Shown: one piece after another, positions 26,401-41,400 of the stretch
Position numbering within the stretch: position 1 is the first letter of the stretch
Layout of the letters: each line of letters opens with the position of its first letter
Assembly (NCBI RefSeq): GCF_958295425.1
Contig: NC_081138.1
Location: 3,985,302-4,049,301 of the forward strand
Length of the DNA: 64,000 nucleotides
Direction: 5' to 3'
Source: Solea solea
Lineage: Eukaryota > Chordata > Actinopteri > Pleuronectiformes > Soleidae
Translations under genes and position numbers: made by a program
The notes under the pieces: generated by a model
Databases searched by the model: none
What the model saw: the letters and a program-made list of their open reading frames with translations, nothing else
Told to the model about the DNA's origin: nothing

Positions 26401-29400
26401 TGTCAGCGATGTTCTCACCTAGACGAGGCCTTCCCAGAGAAAACTGCGGCCCGGAGTTTAGAACTCAACGTGTCTCTAAATGCACAGATGACACTAAAAT
26501 TAAAGCATACTCTGGTCTGTTTTTGGACTTCTGATTAGTGTGTGTAATATCTGCCTTTCCCAGCAGAGGGAATAGGAGAGTTAGGAGTGGCCCAAGTGGT
26601 GCAGTCCATCGGTGAAGCTGCAAGGTGCTATAATGCAGGACGCCTCGGCAACAGTATTCTTATTGCAAGCTTTTTGACCCAAAAGGAAAAGGTTAACACG
26701 CTGTCGAACCTGTGTTACACCAACAAAAAGTAGGCAAGAGCAACTAATAAGAGAGTTTGAGATCAGAAACTGCATCATTTTGTTTGGCTTTCATGAGCTT
26801 TTGCAAACATAAACACAGCTCATACTATTGGAAATAATATCCTGGCCATATGGAGAAAAAAAAAAAAAAGGGCCTCATCTCGCATCTTCTTATGGTTGAA
26901 TTCATTAGGAAAAGGGGAAGAGGAACCTGAGAGAAGCCTGAGTACTCACCTAAATCCTACTTGTGACTCCCCAGCCCAGGTCAGTTACAGTGGGGGTTCT
27001 AAAATGTCATTGAAGGGAGTTTTTACAGATCTTGTTACACTAACACACAGACCATTAGGGAGACAGATACACAGGTAGAGGATCGCTTTTCTTGTCGCGT
27101 CCGTTGCCATGGCAAGAGTGGAGGTAACCGGTTTGCATTTCTTTCTTCTGTCACACAAAGTTCATGGCGAGATGCGAATGAATTTCTCCAGTTCTTGCGG
27201 CGCGAGAGAGCGTGGCATATGTGAACAGACAGTACGGACGGACGGACGGACGGATTGGAAAGAGTGACGTGCCGTTTGCCGAGAGAAAATAAAGTGTTGA
27301 CTAACCTGGCTGCTGCCTTTGTGGACAGCGGATATAAAATCTCACACTTGAAATTGCTGCCGTGCTCAAATCGTACCGAGATAATCCCGCAATGAATTCA
27401 CTTTTTAACAAGACACTCGCCGCCTCAAAGTCCTCATTATAGGTCCAGTCTGTTTCTCGTCAGCTTTATAAGTCACTTCATTTAAACAAACATAATAGGT
27501 GTGCATTGGTCTTGCAAATAGGCGGTGGAGGTGGTGGTGGAGGTGGGGGGGAGTGCAGAAAACAGATGGCCAGTGAGAGCAGACATAGTCAAAAGGCATG
27601 AAAGCTTCCTGCAATTACTCTGTCAAGAGATTATGTTGATGGCGATCGGCGACGTCTGCGATGCACATGGCCCAAATTTTGAAGTGTACTAAACATACCC
27701 CCCCTGTGTGTCAGCGAGCAGCAGAGAGAGTGAGTGAGTGAATGAATAAGTGAGTGAGCGAGTGAACAAGTGATACAGGAGGCGGAAAAAAATGTTGACA
27801 AAACTCTTCGCCAGAGGGCTCCTGCCAAAAGCCTCCCTGTATGTTGAGCTAATCTCTCTTTTGTCAAAGGAATGCCGCAAAGTTACAACAAATACTTTCA
27901 TTCCTCATCTATTCACTGATGTTTGCAGACTTTTTGGCAGGAGTTTGAATAAAAGGCACCTGAGGAGGTATTTGAGCTCGGGAGGACGAGACACGTCCAC
28001 ACGCGTAACAGGAGCGGTTCCTCGCTCGCGTCCCATTTTGAAATGTTTCCGATGTAGGTCAACTCCTTTCCAAATGACATTATTTACCCTGCCAGGTGGA
28101 TGAATGGAGGTAAATAAGGGTTTAAAAACAGACGAGTGAGACCGAAAAAAAAAAGGAAAGGTAAGGGGCAGACTTGTTATGTTTCAAGAACATCTGCACA
28201 ACACACCTGCATAGAGGTTTGGGCAGTATTTGAGTCATTTTTTCATTTGTAAGAAACAAAAATGGCACAGTTCTGTTGTGTCGTAGCAGCTAGCTCGTGC
28301 CATTATCATCAATCAGATGGCCCATCACTCTGGCCCGTATCACATAATGTCACGGATTACCGCAATGAAATTAGGCGCTTATTCAAACTCCTCAGAGGAT
28401 CCGTTCTCATTTGGTGAAGGTTACCATGGCGATTGCAGGTGGCGTACAAATTATATACGTTAACCCACACAAAGACATGGGAGGTAGCAAATACGAGTGA
28501 GTAAATTCAATTTGCACGACTGTTTTGGCATCTGGTTGAGGTTAGTATTATTTATTATTTATTATTATCTCTGTTTCTAGACACGGGAACATTTGACTAT
28601 TGCCGTTTTAATGAGATAGAGACAGAACTATACGTTGTTCGTCAGTGTAGCCCACAAAAGTTAGCACTGCCGGCTCAGGAGCTCACCACGGTGTTTGTGA
28701 GCATGACGCCGCATGTGTGGCTACTATATAAATCCAAATGACATGTTCTCACGTGTCGGAGTTCACACTGAACTAAAATTGAAACTAATTATTAATTCAA
28801 TGATTCATGCTCCCAAGAATACACCAGACCCAGAGGGATGTTTTCACACTGCTTTTTTTTTTTTTTTTTTTTTGTTCCACCAGGAGAGAGTGCCTGAGGA
28901 GTCACGGACTAACCGTAGTAAATGTACATGATTTACTGCACAGCCGTATACACAATGACACAGAGATTTTAATGTCAGCTACTGAATCTTAAATGCAAAA
29001 GATCAGGGGGGTCAAATCAAACTTTTTGATGTACATAACTTTAAATATAATATAGTGACACATGTTTCTACACCTGACTTCTTTGCTTGGGGTTAAAAAA
29101 ATGAATATTACTTTTCCTTTTTTCTTGAGACATACCTTTTTAGGGTTGGCTACAAATGAACATAGACCATTGGTCGATTGGAAAACTATCTAAACAATTT
29201 AAGAAGGAAGCTGGCTGGTATGTCTGTCACAGTGTGTCCACACACACACACACACACACACACCATATATAGCAGCTTTCAGGCACATTCTGGGTGCATG
29301 GAGAAGTCTCTTCCTGTTCCTGTTGGTGTCACCTTGCCTTTAGCTCAGGAAAAGATGAATAAGGTTACGACTATAAGTCAGCTCGCTAACTGTGTCTGTG

Positions 29401-32400
29401 GATTAGTGATATTAACCAAATATATGAGATGTAAAAAACTAACTAACCATAAACTTTAATAACACATTAGATAAAAGGTTGTGTAGGGGTGAAATGGTGG
29501 TCTAAGGGGTGAAAACTCGGATCTGTGTGACCAGATCTGATAAATATCCAAGAAAGAAAGAACACGGAACTGAAAGCTACTTCAATAAGCCACCGCTATT
29601 AGCTCATCACCTGTCAGACTGAACTATAACACAAATTCATTGGCCACCAGATAGCTTCATTTCAACAAACACTTTGCCTCTTGATTTACTAAAATAGGCG
29701 TGCAATCATGAATTGTCCACCCGAGTATGATTGCGGCAGATGATAATGTTGCAGATCTGCCGTTCCCTCGGTTGAGGTAAAATAATATAAACCGACTCTA
29801 AATAGACAGAGTGGCAGCAGCGGATTCTTGAACAAAAGGCACGACATTTCTTCTCCTTTAAAAATCCAAAGCGCATCATTTTGAAAGGCTACATCTTTAA
29901 TGTGAAACATTTGACTCACTTTTTTTTTGTGTGTGTAACCTCTGAAGAAAAGGAATGTCAGGTTGCCTGGCAGTAGAATCCACCGCTGCAACATTAGCAT
30001 TTGCAGCCATGCTCCAACCTCGATGTAAAATCGATCGCTTCCCATGCTCTGCGTGACAATGTCACCCGGCGACACGAGAAAGAACTAAGAAACCCAGTGC
30101 ATGCAAAAAGTATCTATTCGGGACAGCAACATAAATACTGCAATACACATTCCATGGGATCTTCTACTCTGGTATCTGTTCATCTCCAGTCTACTCGCAC
30201 AAACATTCAAACTCTCGGTTGCTCAGTTGCCTTGAGGCATTGGTCACTTATTCCAGATGACTAAGTACAGGTTGCCACTGGTCTCCTCAACAGATCCATC
30301 ATTTTAAATATTTGGTGAGTATTGGTAGAGAATAGGAGGAATGTAATCGGCAAGTTTTATCACCCTATTGGTCACTTATGGACACTTTTATACATATACA
30401 ATTGTGGGGGCCTTCCAATTTGAGGCTGGTTTGAACAGGTCTGGTCAAATTATCCTGTAGAGCAAGGGGTCAACAGACGTGATTTTAATCTTCCCAACTT
30501 CTGTTTACATTCGGAAGTCGCGTTAAATCAAATGGGTTCCTGTGAGATCGCAAATCCCTGGATCCAAGTGTGTGGCCCTGGGTCTTGACTGGATCATCTA
30601 ATCTTTCCCAGGATTCAAACATTGAAAATCAGTTACAGAATCCATTGTCTGTGGTCTCCCATGTTTTTAAAATCTGATTTGGTTCCAGCCAAATCTGACT
30701 TGGGGCGGGCTTAAGCTACACTAAGGTCGGTTTAACTGCCTTGGCGATCAGCGGTCGGTCACCGTCCCTTTCCCTCTTCTTCTTCACATTGTCAGTTCCA
30801 GGTGGCGACGATAGGAGCGGTTTTTACGACTGACTAAGCGCGCTCAATCACCTTTGTTATCCGTCAATGTGAGACATCGCCACGACTGATTGTTCAAATC
30901 CAGCCAATCAGAAGACGAGAAATGACACATAATTGACGGAGCAGGAAATGACTCCACACCAAGAAGACGCGCACACAAAAGCCTCAAAATCATCGACATC
31001 CTCCTTTAAATTGGACGTTTATACAACTACGATGAAGTCCCTGTGAGTCTGTCCGTATATTTGAAGACACAGGCGCCCGCATGCAGCCAAAAACTTTGTG
31101 ACAGATCAGACCGTATGCATCGACTGTGTATTGCAACGGAATAGAATGTGGGAAAAGGTATGCATGCACGGTACACGACACTGTCATGGACTATTATTGT
31201 AGCATGAATGGAACCGAGGGCATTAATGCGTGAGCAGATACTGAAAACAAAGTATGGAGAGGCCAGCGATCAATCACAAGCCTTAATCACAGAACTACTT
31301 GATCGCATTAGCACCATTTAGGTTCTCTGGCATTGAAGTAGGCCGCCAAGCTAGAGGACTTAAATTTAATGAATGGTCCCAAGCACCTTTCTTTACATTA
31401 GTCCTTTCTTTCCCCCCCCCCCCCCATCACCACCATTTTCACATTACATTATACCAGCTCTGGCTTTCTTCAACGCTTTTGACATTCTTCAATAAATAAA
31501 AAAAAACTAAGTGTAAAGAGGAAAACCCTGGTCCCTGTCCTCCTCGCCATAAAGCTCATAAAGCCCATGTCAAGCACCCACCCACTCCAGTGAGTCCTGA
31601 GACTAGCTCTTACACCACAGTGGTGCTGAGGCGATCCCTGGAGGAACAGGGCATGGCAGGCACTTGTCTCCTCTCTGGAACTATGAGCCGATAACTCAAT
31701 ATTTACTGTACGTGGGCAATCCGAGGCAATGATTAGTCTTAGAGGCTGCTCGTATACTCTTGATTCATCAATTTAGTTGTGCGGAGACTTTTTTTTTTCC
31801 CCTCCTCTGACGAAATTAAAACGGCAACACTTAACGTGGAAAGTTTCCACTCAATTCTCAAATACCGGAGGATTAGTTCATGGCTGAAACATCACGGATG
31901 CAGAGGAGCAACAATCAGCGTGTCCAAATGATGTCGATGGTATCTACACACTTGCACTTTCTAATTATTTGCGTGTGATTTATAGGGCAGAGTGAAAAAC
32001 ATAGTGGGGAAGTGATTTGGAGGCAATGACTGACAGCTGCGGGAGAACTGATTGGACACTGGAAGGAATGGAAAGGGAGGGACCTCTACTGTGAGCATGA
32101 GTCATCACTCTCCACACCCCCCCACACCCCCCAAACTGTCTGTTTTTGTCTTGCAGGTTGAAGATTTACTGAGCTACATTTTCTCTGCTGGAACGATTCA
32201 ATTTCACATAAAGCTGAACACAGACCATAACCAGCAGATTACAGTGAGTAATATCATGAGCAAAAATTTGCAGCAGCTTTACAACAATGACCCCCCCCCC
32301 CCCCCCCCACAAGCTGCTAAAATGCATTTACAGTTATTGCGAGCGCTCCTAAATATTAATGTGTTCAATAATAAAAAAAAAAGAAAAGATTGCAGTGTTT

Positions 32401-35400
32401 AACGTTAACTGCGAGTGTAACAGTGTCAAAGGACGGCACCGTTTATGATTATAGACATACGCAGTTACACTGTAGGACAGAGCTGAAGCGATCAATCGAT
32501 TATTAATCGACTATTAAATCGGTTTGAAGCTTTTTTCATGATTAAAACAAGATTTCTGATTGTTTAAGCTTCTTCAATGTGACTATCTTCTTCATTTCTT
32601 TGCCCTGGATAACAAATAAATCATTAAAAGTCCAAAAAAAATTGTTTGCGATTCCTCAAGAAAATAATCGACAGATTAATCGATTATGAAAATAATCGTT
32701 AGTTGCAGCTCTACTGTAGGATACAGTTCCTGCTGAATACAACGTAAACTGAGGATTTAATACTAATTAAAATGTATGAAAAATTGCACGTACCCAATCT
32801 ACTAAACTGATTCTTGTCATACTTCTAGTGGCTGTCGGATCCGTAAATCAACCTACTCTAATTTCTGCTCTGTAGCTTTGGGAGGCAACCATTCATGATA
32901 ATTAAATTAATGTTTTCCACTGTCTCGCGGGTTAATTTAGGGGTGAAAACAATGGTAAGAGGTTTACTGTGAGTGAAAACCCTCCTCGTTATGTTTGATT
33001 AGTCCATTCAATTTACAATTGCCTCATGTGAGATGGTATTTAAGAGCAAGATCCTTTTTTTTTTTAATATTATTTGGAATTATGTTTTAATACAGACCTA
33101 TTTTTTTCTCACAGTTGTAAGACTAAAATAAACTTTGGCAAAATGACTGCTGCAATACTGGAGTTCCATTCGCTAAAATGTGTTTTGCTTATTTTCACTT
33201 TACTTATGTGTTTGACCTTCACTATGCAGAATGATGCATGTGCAGAGCTTGGCGCTAGAAGAGTGTTTTTCTTTTTTTTTTCATTCATCTGCTGAAGGCA
33301 AAACATTGCTCTGTGCTCACTTTAAATCGTGTGTGTGTGTGTGTGTGTTTGTGACGTTACAGCTCCTGTGGAAGTCAGGAGACAACTTACAACAAATGGG
33401 ATGCAGGGACATAAATTGGACCCCATGCACACAGACTGAGAATTAACTTAACTAAGACATAATGTGTCCAGCAGTTGAATGAGTTTCAGAATTGGGGGAT
33501 CAGAGACAAAATATTATTCCAAGAAATATAATACTCAGGACACAGTTTTGGCCAACTTCAGAAATCTCCTAATAAAGGAAACCAATCGCACACCCCTGGT
33601 GCACTACAGGCCGGTTTAACACAACCTCTAGCTTTTGTATACATCCAACATGGCGACCTGGCTGTTGCTTCCATTTTAAGCAGCTGCCCCCGGGCAAAAG
33701 CCACTTGACGTCATTACTACGTAGCCAACAACCACGTTTGTTGACACGTTTTGTTTTTTTTTCCCCAGGTAAAGTATAGTAAAAGAAGGAGTATTGATGG
33801 ACATTATGGATAAATGCACATTAGTTTTGACTTACCAATAACACAATATGATAGTCCATAATCTGCAATCTTTCCCATCGGTATAGAATCATGTGTGTTT
33901 TTATTGTGACATGCTAACAAACATGCCGCTTACTCCACTAGATGGCAGTGTAACAGAAAAAAAGCCCAATGGATATTTCTTTGTTTTAACAGGAAACAAG
34001 AAAACGGGGTCAAATATGATGCAGTGGATCTACTCAAGACGATTACGCGCTTCATTGGAGCCTGCTCTGAAAGATCTCTGTTAAGTGTGACATTAACGTC
34101 AATACAGTGCACCAGGGAAACAATGCAAACTATATAAAGCCCGAGAGAAGGCGGCAGACGGGGGAGTGGGGGGCGGCTGGAGTCATCTAACTATATTCAT
34201 AAAATGTAAAGAAGCATCAAAAAAGATGGGTTTTTCTCTCCCGAAGGTGAATTCCGTGGCACGAAAAGAAGACAAAAGAAGAACAGGGCCAAGTCCATTA
34301 GGGAGTGCAAAGAGAAGTCAAGCTAAATGAAGGCCTTGTGGTGGAAGCCATGGTAATAGGGGGAAGACATCTAGAGGCATTTAAGACGATGCTTCTTGGA
34401 GTTTGAAGCCTGGGTTGACAATACAATATGAAATGAAAGGAACTAGGGAATGGGGTGGAAACCTTGGAGATGTCTTAGGGGAAGGAGGGGTCGTCTTTGT
34501 AGTACAGTGTTATGTGCTGATTTTTTGATTAAGTTGCCCTGAGCCTTTCCATGATGGGCATCATCTGTCCATAAACGTGTTGTATTTATTGTACCTGTTA
34601 AAACGAGGCAGAGGTGTAAAGGCCACACATTTCAGGGCAGTTAAACACCAGCATGAATTGTATTGTTTTTTTTCCTTAAATGGATAGTTCAGTTTATGTG
34701 TGTGTGTGTGTGTGTGTGTGTATTAGGTATTGACACATTATCAACTCCAAGTGTGCCGCCCCTCGCGCGAACTAGCCTTGGAGCCCCGACCACTCACGCT
34801 CACTGATACTCGTAACAAGGCTGCCAGCAGGGAGGGAAGGGAAAACAGATTTCAGCCACTTAACAAAAGGCTGACCTCATAAAATCTACTCCTGCTCGAC
34901 AGACATTTTGCACAAACTGTAAGTAAAATGCAAGAGCGGCAACATTATAATACGAGGACACACTAGAAAAGATCTTTAGATGCTAATAAACTATAGTATC
35001 TCATTATAAATATGCTTTAATAAATGAATAAATGCAATGGTTGACTTTTAAAAAATCTTTAGTATCAAGACAGAAAAGGAGCAATTGATCAGGGTTCTTT
35101 ATAATGTATTATTTATAGCAACTAATGTGACTTTTCTATTGTCATGTATGTTGCCCCTCCCTTGGCTCAAGGCACAAGAGCAGAGACTGTAGTTGAGAAA
35201 AGTAGTTGCATAAATGAGGGAAGGTGGGGCTTTGAGTTGCCACTGGGACAAATGACCACCAGGCAGCTCCTGGTTATAAATATGTATTTTTTTTTTTTGC
35301 CTTGGAAATAGCAATTCTCAGAAGCCATATATCCCATTCACACATGGCATTACAATTTCTTCTACTAAAAAAAAAATTGTATCCAATGCATTGAAGTGCC

Positions 35401-38400
35401 ATTTAATTTACTGGAATACGTTCACACTCAAAATGTACATTGCTAACGTTCCTCCTATTGCCCCCAGTCTGAAACGCTGCGTTTCAGGTCTTGGCTCGGC
35501 TCCTGAATTGCCAAGCGCGCTCTGATTGGACAGCTGGCCCACCCGGGTTTTTTCTGATCAGCTGAAAAACACAGCTGGATTGGCATCCGTTCCGCCCCAA
35601 AGCAACTCGAGCCCAAACTATGTTGCACGTTAATAGATGGTGTACACACTTTACAGAAAACAAGCCAGGAATGCAAACGATGCATCGGGGAGAGCGATTG
35701 TTGCTTTGCTGTGGACTATAGCCTTTATGGTAATTTTGCAGGCCTTTAAAAGGGGCAAAAACATAAGATTTATTAAGAATTGATACAATGTTCGTCAAAA
35801 TGTGTGTTCTGTGAGCTATAGTTTATATAAAACCTATAAGCCTGAGCAGGGTCACTCCGATTAACAGGAGGTAGACACTGTGTGAGGGAAGCGAGGAAAC
35901 CTCTGTTACTTGTTAAGGTCAGTAGTGCCAGTGTCGAGCAGACATGCTCTGCCCCTGCCAAATTAATCTGGAAACAGACTAGGCAAGGAGTGGGAGCAAC
36001 CCAGCTGAGCACTTCATCTGGAAGCTGCTGCTGCTGCTGCTGCTGGGAATATAGTCAGGTACACAGATAAGGTCAGTGCAACTTACTTTTATCAGTGACG
36101 GTGCAACACCGGCTTCATAAAACTTATTCAGGGGCACACGCTCATACTGGGGGAAGATCAGAGCGAGCACATACTGCATCGGAGTAAAAAGTACAATTTC
36201 AGTTGTTTAACTGCGCGTTCACAAGTCACTTTTGTAGATAGCGGTTTGTGGACACGCGCTGACACTACACAGACAAACAAGCTTGCCGTTGTTTTCGTCC
36301 GTAATCATCACCACACGTGCTGGTGTGAAAATCTACAGTAACACATGTTACTAAAGCCCGGCTCTGTAAAACACAGCAACACATAATCCATTAGACGAAT
36401 GAGAGAGCAAGTCTGTCCATGTATTACACCATTTATGGCATCAAAAGGGAACTGCAGTACTTGTAATTGAAGTGTTCTGAAAATGCCCTTTTATGCAAGT
36501 GTGAAGTGAAAGGAAAGGCGTTTTGTTTTCTTTTTTTATAGTCATGAAAAATGAGGAAATAAACAGTATAAATGTAACATGTAGGGGGGGGGAAAAAACA
36601 AAAGGCACCTAAACTGTCAAAGTAAATAATAGTAATTAGACAAAAAGGAGAGATGTTTTGTTACATAACTGACCTGAACATATTTAAAAGAAAGACCACC
36701 CAAATAATGTGTTGCAGGAATGAGTCATCTCCATCCAGCTGTCCACAGGGCATTTGACTGATTAGCATAACCACACACACACACACACACCACACACACA
36801 CACCCAGAGAGAGAGAGAGAGCGATACACCACAAACAGATGTAAATATTGTAATTAAACCTCCAGTATTGCTTTATCAATTGATCATAAACGAACGGTTT
36901 CAACATATTTAACTAACAATGCATGCATGTTAACATAGAGTCAGCACCTGAAGCAACGTAATGTTGACTTGAGCTGAGCTCCATCCTTTTCTACAGCCAC
37001 AAGTGGTGATTTCCTTTTGCTCAGAGCAGAAACAGAGCCTATGATTTGCAAGTGAAGTGTTACGAGTGCATCCAAACAGTATATATTGATCATCATCCCC
37101 AACCGCAACATGCCAAATATCTTTTAAAATGTTTGATATTTTAAAACTTTATTCACTGAATATGATAATCCGGATTTTGCATTTCTTTTACTGATCTATT
37201 GATTTGTTAGTCAAGCGTCGCAGGAGGTCAAAAATGTGATTTTTTGCTGATATCAGTTGCATAATGTTGCTTGAAATCTAGATGCACTACACAAGAACTG
37301 AGCTGCGTCTTTACAAAAAGAACTTTTACTCTGTAGCGATGGTCGTGAACTTAAATATTTCTCGTAAAAAAAAAAATCATGGATAATGAGTCTCACCAAA
37401 ATGATCTGGGGGTTTGATAAGACACATGGAGCCAGCTGTCTGCAGGCCAAGACACCAGCCAGATCAGAAAGAAAGCACATTAGCATTTTTTCAACAACAT
37501 ACTCGTATATTTAACAAGCTATACATAACTATTTGTTTTTTTAATAACCTTCTGGAATTAGAAAAATCACAGAAGGCCTTTTTTTCCCTATGACTTTTCT
37601 AATCCCAGCAGGTTAAAAAGGTATGGATTATTTTAGAGCTGCAACCAACGATTATTTTCATAATCGATGAATCGGTCGATTATTTTCACGATTAATCAAG
37701 TCATCGTTTGGTCCATAAAATGTCAGAAAACCTGGAAATGATGATGTTCTCAAATGTTTTGTTTTGTCCACAAACCAAAATTGTTCACTTTTAATGAATT
37801 CTTTGTTATCTGGAGCAAAGAAATTAATAAAATATTCACATTGAAGAAGCTTCAACGATCAATAATCTTGTTTTAATAATGAAAAAAGCTCCAAACCGAT
37901 TAATCGATGATCAAAATAGTTGACGATTCATTTAGTACTCGATTAATAAATGAATCGAGTAATTGTTTCAGATCAGAGCAATTTTTTCGTTTTTCAAGTA
38001 ATCTGTCGATTGCCGTCTTGAATAATTTTGTCCATAAAACAAAACATAATAAACACAAATGTTACATGGAGCAATAAAACTACAATAGTTACACATTTAA
38101 GGAGCTGAAAACTCAGAGAGGTTGTTTTAATTATTAAAAAGCCCACTCAAACTGAGCTAATCAATTACCAGAATAGTTTCAATTAACCGTTGTAGCCCTA
38201 ATTGGAATGATGTAATTCTGCGTTTCTGATCTGTTTGGTGTCTGACACGTGGATCGAATCAAGCCCCCGTAAAAACACAGAAACTGGAGGCGCACCTGTC
38301 GCCGCCGCCGCAGCCATTTTGACGTGCCGTGGCAGCAGAGTCACAGGTGTTGCGCGTCACATTGACGAAGGGGCGCCGTCCAACTCCTGTAACTCAGGAG

Positions 38401-41400
38401 CGCGTGACAGCGAGCCCGGCATGCGCCCTGAAACTGAGGACGCTCAATGGAACGCGGCCGTCATTCATGTGATTATTTACACCTGCGCCGTTCCCACTGT
38501 GACCTGTCAAAATGGCTGCTGTGCACAGGGCACATTTGCACATTCTCCACTGTCTGCTCAGCCTCTTTACTCGTGGAAGTTACATTTGCATACATAATAG
38601 ATAGTAAAAGAGATAAAGAGAAGTCTCTCACACGCACACACATGACAGTGATGCTATTAAACCTAGCAATTCTATAAAATGACACATTAATAGTGTAAAA
38701 GTGCAGATTGTTTTAAGACATGGCTATAAATAGACTTGGCAATGAGTACCATACATTTTTACATCTGTAAAATATCAGAATATGTTGAATTATAAATCTG
38801 CTTTTGCATCGGCAAAATGATTCAGTTTCACATTCACATTTAGGAAGCCGAAAAATCCGAAAGCTCATTTTAATTATTGACAAGAAACTTTAATTTAAAA
38901 TTAATTTAGTAATCGCTAATCCCTAATCTGATTCTGACATGTTTTAATGTGGTTTTTTTTTACTATACTGTATTTTGATTCATTTTGACTGTCTATATTT
39001 TTACAGTTCATTATATGTACTTCTGTGTTGGAGTTATTTACTGTAAATTCACTTGAACTGAACAGTCAGTAAGATCAGTTTGAGAGAAGGGGGGGGGGGG
39101 TCGTGAGGTTACCTGACCAAAGTTTTGGCAAACACCATCGACAGGTAAGCGCGGGGGAAAACTCTCTATACTGTATTTTTTTAGGTTGTGAAGCTTAAAG
39201 GGCTGAAGCGACTCCCCGGGACAGTGTGCCGCAGCACCCGCAAAGGGGTTGTCTGCCCAGCAAGGCTGAACGATTTGGTGCTCTGTAGACTGAGGCACCC
39301 CATTTGGCTAATGAAGTCCCAGACTGTCTTCACACCACACCCCCCACCCCACCGCTCCACTATGAAATGTCCTACTCATGAAAGTAATGAGGCAGGGAGG
39401 GAGAACGACTCTTCTGGCCACTGATAACCTCAGACTAAACTTGCAACCTTACGAGACAAGGGCCTAATATCTGGCCGTCAATCAGCCCCAGCATCCCTGG
39501 CTGGAGTGTTTAATTACAAGGATCAATTATTTACCAGCCTCCTCTTTCACTACTCAGTGCTCCCAAAAAAGGAGTGTAAAGAAAAAAAAAAAAAGAAAAA
39601 ATTGGCAAGACCCAGGAGAAGTTGCTGTGAGGCAAATTTAGTACAGAGAAAATTAAAAATAATAGACGCCGTTTATTCTTTGCACTACGACGGATGAGCT
39701 AAGCCGGTATTATGAGATGAACATAAAATAAAATGAGCTTTTAAAAGTTTCCATATCACATTTAACTCATACATAACTGACGCGGTAAATTAAAATAGAA
39801 CCTTTTTTACGAGGAAACAGCAGCAAAAGTAGATTTAAATGAGTAACAGTGAACAGTTAAACTGTCTTATCCGTGTTACAAAATTCTTAACAAAGGATGT
39901 AAAGTAACACCTCGAGGCCTGTGACTCCCTGCACTTCCTCTGCCGGCAAAGCTGTTTCTTGACTTTAGTTGTGCGTTCCATTCAGCAAGTGCAAGGGCTT
40001 TTTAACTAATTTGAAGGGACGAGATCATGTTACCCCCCCTGTGCTTGCATTGACAGCAGCGCTTCACCTGGTTGGAGCTGGGAATGTAAGGGAGAAAAAG
40101 ATGACGATAGAAAACCACACGAGCTGAAATCCTGCACATTTGCACACAACAAAGAAAAAGTGTGCATCTCTGCTTTCAAAATTGAATTTCTGTAGACACA
40201 CTTAAGTACACAACACTCCCTGTAGTGTAAACAGAGACATTTCTCACCTCAACTGGCCCAAAATCCAGCTGACCTTAAACTAATTACTTCTAATTAAAAA
40301 CCGATAACATCATGTTAACCCTATCTCTTCTCGTCTTCACAAGCTGTTACCCTCAGTATCTGGAGTAATGATCCCGCACTGACACTGATGCAGTAACCTC
40401 CGATACAAATTGCATTACACAAAAAAAAAACATGTGTGCTCTCCGCCGCTGCACAATTTACTGTAAAAATGAGCGACTTTGCAGCTGTCCTACTCCATGT
40501 TCCATCTGAAATCTAAAAAAGAAGAAACGCTGAGATGCAGCAGCTGGTTGAGTGAGCCTCTTCATAAGTCCGGAGCCAAATAAACCCAAATAACAGCGAA
40601 AGTGCGAGTCTGCCATGTTTCGGGGGGCCTTTCACAAGCCGCAACACCTGTGAATTGCGGTTCGTCTGCCCTGCTGTATTTCTTGCGCTAAGATTCCCAT
40701 TGTAACAATGCGTCAAGCTCATGCTATTTATGATGTGCAAGCCGCGCACAGGCAGGCCACCTGCACTGAGCATAAGCACATGGCATTAATTCTGATGAGT
40801 TTCATGATGGCCCCGGTGTTAAAATTACAGCTGTTTGGTGGTTAAAAATAACTGTTTACACATTTTTTTTTTTTTGGTTTCTCAACTCTTATGTTGCCTT
40901 CGGCGTCACATGATGTGTCCGCGTTTTAAAAAATAATTGTATACCATAGAGCGGAGGTGTCAAACGGGCACATGTGGCTCCCCCAACCGATCGCATGCGG
41001 CCCACCACTTTATATCGTATTATGAAATAATATGAAAACATGGCCCGCGACCTCCTCTTCCTACACATCATGTGAGGCTGAGGCACAGCTGCCAGCAAGA
41101 TGATAGAATACAGACAGAATATAACAAAATAGTAGTAAAATAGTAATATTAAGATTTTTGGTTATTACATTCAACTACATAAGCTTTTAATTACAGTTGT
41201 CCGTGTTGTTATTAACCTAATTTGAGATTTACCTCTCTGTTTTTCGCAGATTTATTTGGCTTCTTAACTGTTAAGTAAAGTAAAGTAAACATCATGAAGT
41301 TAAGTAAACATGATTCCATATAAAAACAAGGACTTTTACTTTGAAATTCGGTGAAATATCATCATGAATATATTTATCTCAATATCCTGATGGCTTGTTG

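Noticed and set aside
35450..35690. GC-richer segment with two minus-strand ORFs as a gene
   Set aside because: It resembles dispersed repeat DNA more than coding sequence, and I could not tie it to a family or to splice sites.
38235..38597. 120-codon plus-strand ORF as a new gene
   Set aside because: It crosses a CpG-rich patch, where stop codons are rare by composition. No known motif or splice context supports it.
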